Shown here: positions 17,821-23,503 of the stretch, one piece after another
How positions within the stretch are numbered: position 1 is the stretch's first letter
How the letters are laid out: every line of letters begins with the position of its first letter
Source: Chara braunii
Taxonomy: Eukaryota; Streptophyta; Charophyceae; Charales; Characeae
Direction of reading: 5' to 3'
Assembly (NCBI GenBank): GCA_003427395.1
Contig: BFEA01000666.1
Location: 186,413-209,915, forward strand
Length of the DNA stretch: 23,503 nt
Notes under the pieces: model-generated
Seen by the model: only the letters and a program-made list of their open reading frames with translations
The model's database searches: none
What the model was told of the DNA's origin: nothing
Position numbers and translations under genes: made by a program

Positions 17821-17964
17821 GAGAGAGAGAGGGAGAGAGAGAGGGAGAGAGAGAGGGAGAGAGAGAGGGAGAGAGAGAGGGAGAGAGAGAGAGAGAGAGA
17901 GCCCTGCAACGCGTGTAAGTGACCTCGAGGGCAGTTTCTTGCCTGAACAAGAGCAACGGGGCCA

Positions 17965-18011
<47 letters not shown>
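17821..18011 (+). repeat. Two GA-rich microsatellites
   Basis: 17821-17902 shows GGGAGAGAGAGA repeated at a 12-bp period; 17968-18011 is pure (GA)n. About 65 bp of mixed sequence separates them. Confidence 0.9.
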
Positions 18012-18012
<1 letters not shown>

Positions 18013-18109
18013 ACGGACAGTGATTTGTGATTACGGGCCTGCATGGGTCTATCCCGTTCACCAGGGCAAAAACGGAGCAGACGTCGACCTTTGGGGGGGG
18101 GGGGGGAAG

Positions 18110-18309
18110 GATATATTCAAATACAACAATTTTATCTTCGTGAAATTCAAATATAACGCATATGCGTATTATTCGAATAAAACATGTATGCGTTATATTC
18201 GAAGTGTCCTTGTATTCGAAGAAAAGGGTCTAACTTTCGGAAAACCGTTTTTTTTGGAAAACTCGAATACAACGCATATGCGTTATGTTCGGGGGAAGAT
18301 GGTAGTGTA
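18110..18309. repeat. Cluster of CGCATATGCG palindromic cores at the right end of the insertion
   Basis: AAATATAACGCATATGCG (about 18149) is mirrored by ATGCGTTATATTCGAA (about 18188), and AATACAACGCATATGCGTTA follows at 18265. At least three palindromic cores share the TTCGAATA-type flank. They may be nested foldback copies or subterminal binding repeats. Confidence 0.7.
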
Positions 18310-19586
18310 ATATATATTTTGCAAAGAATGGGACATATCTGCCCCAAGAGATATTTTTCTAGCTTCCGTCATAGGCAGATCAAATCACGGGTGTGGAAGG
18401 GCATTATTACTGCCTGGAAGACAATATGTCCTACATACGAGGTTGAGCCTTCCGCCAAATGGGAAATAGCAGAGCAACCGCTGTTTGCCAATAATTGGAT
18501 TCGCCAACCTAATGAAAATCCCCTCTCAGTCAAGGAGGGCAGAGAAAATTTTTGGCGGACCTGAATGGAAAAGGGGGTATTGAGAGTTAGACATATCTGG
18601 GATAAGGAGAAGGAGGACTGGGTCTCAAAAGACTATCTGCGTTTGGCCCTCCCAAGACTACGGAATATCATGCTCACTTGGTCAACCCAAAAGAGGTTAT
18701 TCCGCTGAAATGGAGGAATAAATTGAAAGCAGAAATTGAAAATAGAAGGGATACATGAGTGGAGTCTTTGGAAGTAGCAGACCTCGTGTGGAAGGTGATG
18801 GGCCCAGATCTGAACTCCGGTGTGAAGGTGCAAGAATGACAAGTGCTGCATACCAGAAGGGAGAAGAACATGTTGCATTTTATGGAGGAGAAAACGATGG
18901 TATCAACCTCAGAAGGAGTGAAGCTTAGGGTAAACTGCTACAAAAAAATGCCCCTTCTGTTAGGAGAAGCCAGAAGATTATCAGTCGGCCCACTGAGCTG
19001 CTCTTGGGCTCAAGGAGATACGTCGGAGGAATCTTGTTGGCCACTGGTGGAGTATAAACCCAAAATAAGTATGAGACACCTACAAAGGGAAGTCGCACAC
19101 ACTCCTGGTCAACTCGCACAGTCCAGATATGAACAGATGAAAGGTCAAGGGATACCCCAACCAGACTGGATGAAACCATTGGCTACCCTGCGTTGTATCC
19201 CGGCTAAAAAATCAGCAAGCCTGTTGTGGTTACAAGCACTACAAGTAATACCATATGCGACTTGGCTCAACACCAGAGGAATGAAGCTGCCAGAAACATG
19301 TATCAAATACAAGTGGGGATGGGAGTCTAATGCCCATCGATGGGTGCACTGTCCACTAGCGGACGAAGTATAGCAATGGTGGGTCAAGCAATGGCAAAAG
19401 TTAATAGGGACCGAGTTTCCATTGACTGATGACTGGGTGTTATATGGTGTACTTCTTAGACTAAATCTCCAGTACGAGAAGGGTCTGGGCTATGTGGCTT
19501 TGGTCTGCCATGAGGTAATCATGCAGACAATATGGCAGGTCAGGAACACAACAATCTTTCAGAAAGAAATAACTTCGTTGCAATAA
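18310..19586 (+). pseudogene. LINE ORF2 C-terminal region (zinc-binding part), broken
   Basis: The frame resumes as IYILQRMGHICPK and continues with VWKGIITAWKTICPTYE, later VLRVRHIWDKEKEDWVSK, and finally a Cys/His segment with TCIKYKWGWESNAHRWVHC and a closing IWQVRNTTIFQKE before TAA at 19584-19586. This is the post-RT region of plant LINEs that ends in a zf-RVT-like fold. Breaks: TGA at 18562, a frame change at about 18660-18690, two further TGA before 18843, and TAG at about 19371. In the Cys cluster the second Cys of CxxC is Tyr (CIKY). Several stops occur where Trp (TGG) would be natural, as expected from G-to-A decay of methylated DNA. Confidence 0.8.
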
Positions 19587-20016
19587 CTAGTGCCTAAGAT
19601 TAGGGTCAATATCTGACTTATAGTACTTGGAGATTGGAGGGGCCGATAGTGATTTTATGAGGTTTGGGCTTGACAGAATAAGTTGTTATCAATATCCTCA
19701 GAGGATCGGATTGTTTTCGGCGACTACATGTGGAAAGCTTAAGGGTTGTTTTGACCAGTTGTTGCACTTTGTCATGCTCTGTCAGCTCAGGCTCTTAGAG
19801 CTCACTTTACTTATGCTTCAAAGTTCAATTTTGGAAATTTTTTTACGTTGGGACGCTAGACCCGGTTTTCAACAGCTATTATGATAAGGTTTACACAGTT
19901 GGGAGTAGCGATTTTTACTCATAAGCTAAACTGGCTGAGGCTGCCAAGATACCCCCGGGTTGAATTGTGAGGTCCCCGTCCCCGTCCCAATGAATTTGTT
20001 ATAAATTGGTAAACTT
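19587..20016 (+). other. LINE 3' untranslated region
   Basis: About 430 bp between the ORF2 stop and the poly(A) tail, without coding capacity. It includes GTCCCCGTCCCCGTCCC, a short hexamer repeat, shortly before the tail. Confidence 0.6.
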
Positions 20017-20082
20017 AAAAAAAAAAAAAAAAAAATCAAATTTCAAACACGTGGTTTTTGTGGTGCTGCCGCAAAAAATGAT

Positions 20083-20085
20083 GGT

Positions 20086-20166
<81 letters not shown>
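20083..20166 (+). repeat. (GT)n(GA)n compound microsatellite
   Basis: About 60 bp of GT (20083-20146) followed directly by about 20 bp of GA, starting roughly 50 bp after the LINE tail. Confidence 0.95.
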
Positions 20167-20215
20167 TGGCTGCCATGCTCATAGCCATAGAGGTGCATTG
20201 AAAAGATGCACTCTC

Positions 20216-20454
20216 CCGATAGGGGCATATAGAATGTTTTTGTGTTGGTATTCAACAACTATCCAGTAGGGGCATACTACAAATTTGGAACGGGTACCGG
20301 TAGGGGCATAACAAAACTATTTCAGGTCCAACCGACACCGATGTTTTATGGGAAATTTAAATCGTGGTCAGAGGGGCGTGACAGGGTAAATCGGGCGTGG
20401 GAGGGGCGCGACGCACAATAATGGAAATTATAGGGGCGCCAGATAAATTTTCCC
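20216..20454 (-). mobile_element. Right arm of the outer inverted-repeat element
   Basis: AGGGGC motifs recur near 20221, 20266, 20301, 20372, 20402 and 20432, the inverse of the motifs at 16682-16982. The outer 80 bp aligns with the left arm. A G run at 20462-20472 follows. Together with 16666-17011 it brackets the LINE. Confidence 0.55.
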
Positions 20455-20618
20455 GTATTTTTTGGGGGGGGGGTGTAAAGTATCGTACAAAGGATCTCTT
20501 CCATAAGTTCAGATATATACCAAAGAGCCTTGTTGAACCCTCATTGGAAATCCAATTTTTAGGAAATCAGCGTCGTTACACCACGTCCTAATTCTCCAAA
20601 TTCCTTGCATGAATGTGA
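20455..20618. other. Spacer, nothing recognised
   Basis: Short sequence between the outer arm and the next open frame. Confidence 0.35.
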
Positions 20619-21110
20619 AAACTCTCTCGAGAGATTTCCTTAGGTTCCTCGGAATCCCGAACCAAAACATCGTTGGATACAAGGGGTCCTTGCGAGGTCC
20701 TTTGTGTTAAAGGAGTCGCGATTGACGGAGTGTTCTGGAGCGAGCGCCGACAGGAGAATTTTGAGTCGATGTTGGTGCACAAGTCGTTCGTGGTCCATTG
20801 GACGGACATTGCCGGCCTCCAGTACCCGACGGGCCCCCAACGACCGTTCTCAAAGCATACAGGAACAACGAACGGTGAGGAAGATGACTATGGACTGACG
20901 CGCGCCATTGACTACTCCACTCCAGAACCGGCGGTCAGGGTGCATCATGCAGGTCCGTATAAACCGACTTTGTATAGTCGTCTCCCGCCTCACGAGCAAC
21001 CGTTACTGTCGGATCCTGAAGAGGAACGGGTGGATGATCTGCCCCGCACTCTGCCTCTGGGGAGCGGATCAACGTATGACTGGATGGGGATCCATTGTAG
21101 ACAACGGTAG
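20619..21110 (+). CDS. Unrecognised 163-codon open frame (possible exon or element remnant)
   Basis: The frame is open from after the TGA ending at 20618 to the TAG at 21108-21110. Its composition is protein-like: SERRQENFESMLVHKSFVVH, then LYSRLPPHEQPLLSDPEEER and a glycine/serine turn. The first ATG in frame is near 20769, so a complete gene would need an upstream exon or another start. A second plus-strand frame (20908-21291) overlaps it. It is GC-richer than the AT-rich DNA that follows, and an A12 run at 21255-21266 ends the GC-rich block, so a retroposed or element-derived fragment is possible. I do not recognise a family. Confidence 0.25.
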   Translation, partial: KLSREISLGSSESRTKTSLDTRGPCEVLCVKGVAIDGVFWSERRQENFESMLVHKSFVVHWTDIAGLQYPTGPQRPFSKHTGTTNGEEDDYGLTRAIDYSTPEPAVRVHHAGPYKPTLYSRLPPHEQPLLSDPEEERVDDLPRTLPLGSGSTYDWMGIHCRQR

Positions 21111-21254
21111 CAAAGACAAGTCGGCATTCGTTTCTTCTATACTAGAGGATGGTATCGGTGGAGGCGATACAAAGATTGTAGAATTGAATTTTGGCTTGTC
21201 AAGCGGGAGCGTTGCAGCAGCTACACACACTCGTACTTTCAACCCATTGCCTAC

Positions 21255-21266
21255 AAAAAAAAAAAA
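21255..21266 (+). repeat. A12 run at the GC-rich/AT-rich boundary
   Basis: Twelve A close the GC-moderate block; AT-rich DNA begins right after. It could be a short retroposition tail. Confidence 0.4.
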
Positions 21267-21826
21267 GTCAGCGAGATTGACACGTTTTTAATTTGGCATA
21301 ATCGTTGATTTACTAAGAGCATAATTTAATCTGAATTTAAACAAATTAATTTATGATTAAAATTAAATGCATAAGTTTTTTAATGTTTATCAATATGATT
21401 AAACTTGTTTCAACACGTCTCAACTTGTCTCAACATATTTCATCATGATCATAGTTGTTTTTTTTCCCCTTTAATTATCTCAATCGTGTGCAGCTGCATT
21501 AAAAAAAAAAAAAAAAAAAAAAAAAGTTAGGCATTATCTTTGATATATAAAACTTCAATGTAGCTTCAAATTTGGTATGGGGGAAGGGGGACGAGATGAC
21601 GAGGTAAGATACATATGACATGTTTGTTTATACATCTTGACAATATAGCAATATAAAAAAAAATAAGGACGAGAGGTTTTGTGTATGTACATTTTTTATG
21701 CCTACGCCACCATTTTTTTCCACTGATGAAATGAATGTTGTGATGATATTATGTACACATCCTCCCTACCCCTCCCCTTTAATATGGATTCTTTTCGCAA
21801 TCACACTGATTTCGACATTACTCTTA
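21267..21826. other. AT-rich DNA without gene
   Basis: It contains a 10-bp-period repeat at 21404-21443 and a poly(A) run of 25 at 21501-21525. No coding or RNA feature is supported. Confidence 0.5.
21404..21443 (+). repeat. Decamer repeat, about four copies
   Basis: CTTGTTTCAA, CACGTCTCAA, CTTGTCTCAA and CATATTTCAT follow each other: an imperfect 10-bp period, close to one DNA helical turn. Confidence 0.65.
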
Positions 21827-22236
21827 TGGTCGGTAGGTGCCTAATATTTTCGCCTAACCACCTTCCTTCCGGCTTAAACCAGAGGCACCTACTGACCTTT
21901 AAAATTTTGTTGTACAAAGAGTGCACTCTATAATGTATGATAATGATTAACTGTGCTTTGTTTGTGAAGTTTAATAAAATGGCATAAGTGTTTTTTTTTT
22001 TATAAATCACGTGAGTCATACAAGATCATAATTGCTGATTTTGATAGTTTATCCTTCATCCTCCAACACTGCCCCTTACATATCTCTATGTACGACTTTC
22101 TCGGCCCCATCCACCTTACCGTCTCTATACTTTTTTTCTCTTACTGACTATAGTGTTATCATATTGGTCAGTTGGTCCATACACTTTGGGCCCAAAAACA
22201 TTCCTACCGATAAAAAATGTAGGCACCTACCGACCA
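21827..22236. mobile_element. 410-bp element with perfect 17-bp terminal inverted repeats
   Basis: TGGTCGGTAGGTGCCTA at 21827-21843 is the exact inverse of 22220-22236. A third, imperfect copy in the right-hand orientation (AGGCACCTACTGACC) lies inside at 21883-21897. After each right-type copy comes a similar tail with a small hairpin: AGAGTGCACTCT at about 21918, and TATAGAGT-GTG-ACTCTATA at about 22255. The interior is AT-rich and noncoding. The size and ends suit a nonautonomous DNA transposon; no obvious target duplication is seen. Confidence 0.65.
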
Positions 22237-22800
22237 CATAAATATTGTCATATATATAGAGTGTGACTCTATATTATTAGTTCTGATTGATGACTCATTA
22301 ATTGTTTAAGTAATCCACGTACAGTAATATTCAAGTTGACCCTTCTAGCCCTTTGCTCCCCCCTGCCTCTCTCTCTCCCGATCGCAAAGTTCAACATATT
22401 AGATTGGTTAGGAGGCTGTAAATATTTTTTGCATTTTATATTGATTCCACTAAAAAAAATACGTAGTCACCAAACACTATACGTTGACGCAAACTCTTAT
22501 ATTGAAAACACTTATATTTAAAACGAGAGTTGCAGTTGATTGACTATATTTATTAAATGGGTAACTACGACCCAGTCACCAAAACGGTTTCTAAAAATAT
22601 TTGAAACTTGGTTTCTGAAGTCCAGTAAGGGCCCGAGTTACAAATGCAGTTGAAACTTGGACCTCCCTTTTAGAGCACTTCAGTCAGCCACATAGACACT
22701 TACCGAGTCTCGGATCCGGTAGTTGGAGAGTTTAAACGCATATGGACCATTACCATGACCCTATACATCTAGAATGTCGTGTACTGGAGGAGCATAAAAC

Positions 22801-22804
<4 letters not shown>
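22237..22804. other. AT-rich DNA without gene
   Basis: The only structure is the small hairpin at 22255-22275. CGACCCAGTCACCAAAACGG at about 22568 faintly resembles the arm of the 455-628 element, too weakly to call. Confidence 0.4.
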
Positions 22805-22853
<49 letters not shown>

Positions 22854-22872
22854 TCACAAATATATATATATA
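22805..22872. repeat. (TA)n microsatellite
   Basis: About 46 bp of pure TA, then TCGTCACAAA, then 12 more bases of TA. Confidence 0.95.
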
Positions 22873-22875
22873 CAG

Positions 22876-22975
22876 AGTTGCCAGGCCGAACGTACGGAGG
22901 CCCCTAAGCTGACCCCCGAACGTTCGGGCGTTCGGGTCCCCGTACGGGGCCCGAACTCGAAGGGGTTAGGACCCC
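22876..22975. repeat. GC-rich island of nested palindromes in AT-rich DNA
   Basis: CCGAACGTTCGG (22916-22927) is a perfect palindrome. 22930-22956 folds as GTTCGGG...CCCGAAC around CCCC-GTAC-GGGG. CCGAACGTACGGAGG at about 22884 repeats the theme. The island sits directly after the TA microsatellite and contrasts sharply with both flanks. Confidence 0.8.
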
Positions 22976-22985
22976 GCAAAAAAAT

Positions 22986-23380
22986 ATTTCGGTACCTAAA
23001 AATTATTATTTGTTTCTGCTTTTTTTTTTGTGAGTTCTCTGTTATGTACGCTACCTGTGTCTTAATTTTGAAGTCATTCTGTAAAGCCAAAAAATAATGA
23101 AAATTCGGCAAAGATGGTGTTGTCAAAACATGCTTTCCCACTTACTAATTTGTTTTTTTTTTCTTTTCACTTTTTGTTTTCTCTTTATTTCGGGGCCTGA
23201 AAAAAAATAATATTTTTTCAAACTTTATTTATAGGTTCTCTATGATGTAAGATATAGATGTATAAAATTTCATGGCATTTGACAAAGCCAAAACAAAATA
23301 AAAAATCGCCAAAGATAGCGGTATCGCCCACGCAATAATTTCATTCTCATTTTATTTTTTCTTATTTTCATTAATATTAT
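22986..23380 (+). repeat. Degenerate two-copy repeat, ~201-bp period
   Basis: ATTTCGGTACCTAAAAATTA (22986) corresponds to ATTTCGGGGCCTGAAAAAAA (23187). Then follow GTTCTCTGTTATGT/GTTCTCTATGATGT, TGTAAAGCCAAAA/GACAAAGCCAAAA, and GGCAAAGATGGTG/GCCAAAGATAGCG in the same order. Divergence is considerable, so this is an old duplication or two satellite monomers. Confidence 0.65.
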
Positions 23381-23503
23381 TTATGTTTCGTATTTGATTT
23401 TTATTTCAAATTTGGTAAGAAATTTGGATGTACTGTTGAGGCAAATGTTGTTTAGTTTATTCTTCTATATGACATAGTTTTTTTTTTCCAGAATTTTTGG
23501 AAA

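Larger units (their letters stand above)
17292..18309. mobile_element. ~1-kb insertion with palindromic, CTACCATCTTCC-type ends inside the LINE
   Basis: The left end reads ACTACCATCTTCCCCCCAAC and the right end, inverted, ACTACCATCTTCCCCCGAAC, both running into AACATAACGCATATGCGTT-like cores. ATATA stands on each side (17287-17291, 18310-18314). Removing the insert plus one ATATA deletes 1,023 bp, a multiple of three, and fuses two LINE frames without a stop. The ends echo CACTA-type termini, but the 5-bp repeat does not fit that superfamily's 3-bp duplication, so classification stays open. The interior is noncoding: foldback, poly(A), GA tracts and more CGCATATGCG cores. Confidence 0.65.
17041..20035 (+). 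mobile_element. 5'-truncated, decayed LINE with poly(A) tail
   Basis: The order is: the C-terminal part of a reverse transcriptase region (to 17291), a 1-kb insertion, the ORF2 C-terminal region (18310-19586), an untranslated region and poly(A) 20017-20035. Everything upstream of the RT C-terminal part is missing, typical of 5' truncation during target-primed insertion. The 5' boundary near 17041 is approximate, and no target duplication was identified. Confidence 0.75.

Noticed and set aside
17292-18309. Firm assignment of the insertion to the CACTA superfamily
   Set aside because: The right end reads CACTACC when inverted but the left has GACTACC, and the flanking repeat appears to be ATATA rather than 3 bp; no transposase is present.
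1-23503. A previously undescribed multi-gene system
   Set aside because: Only one intact protein gene is supported; the rest is mobile-element, pseudogene and simple-repeat DNA. The structural oddities are reported separately.

Overview
This is a nuclear eukaryotic window, most likely from a streptophyte (plant-lineage) organism. My best guess is a repeat-rich charophyte alga of the Chara type. That guess is an inference from a plant-like V-ATPase subunit G gene, a plant-type LINE, and the very high density of (GA)n/(CT)n microsatellites. There is no bacterial gene organisation: no operons, no ribosome binding sites, and nearly all long open frames are low-complexity shadows of microsatellites.

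Layout. Positions 1-4500 are AT-rich and hold no recognisable gene. They contain the end of a foldback element (1-59), three small inverted-repeat elements within 700 bp (455-628, 683-800, 975-1118) and two local tandem repeats. Positions 4500-10400 are more GC-rich. They hold a pyrimidine-rich stretch, a frame-shifted Cys-containing coding remnant (about 5428-5710), repeated retroelement-like modules with A-rich tails (5470-7133), an unrecognised 199-codon frame, and 1.2 kb of degenerate CCAGAA/TTCTGG/CTG-rich DNA in which a U6 snRNA pseudogene is embedded (8775-8870, minus).

Positions 10400-16450 are the gene neighbourhood. The one convincing protein gene, V-ATPase subunit G (minus strand), is split into a 26-codon first exon (15801-15878) and an 80-codon last exon (11838-12080) by a 3.72-kb phase-0 intron. 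That intron and the 3' flank are crowded with two- or three-copy tandem duplications (periods about 30-133 bp) and microsatellites.

Positions 16660-20460 are a nest of mobile DNA. An outer pair of inverted arms built from repeated GCCCCT motifs encloses a 5'-truncated, decayed LINE ending in poly(A) at 20017-20035. The LINE reading frame is itself interrupted by a roughly 1-kb insertion with palindromic ends (17292-18309). Inside that insertion is a tiny poly(A)-only insertion flanked by an 11-bp direct repeat. Positions 20600-21270 carry one unrecognised open frame. Positions 21270-23503 return to AT-rich DNA with a 410-bp element with perfect 17-bp terminal inverted repeats, a TA microsatellite, a GC-rich palindrome island and a 201-bp degenerate repeat.

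Only the subunit G gene looks functional. Everything else recognisable is mobile-element debris, pseudogene or simple repeat. I found no credible new multi-gene system; the most interesting items are structural: nested insertions, foldback elements, and microsatellite growth next to a splice site.
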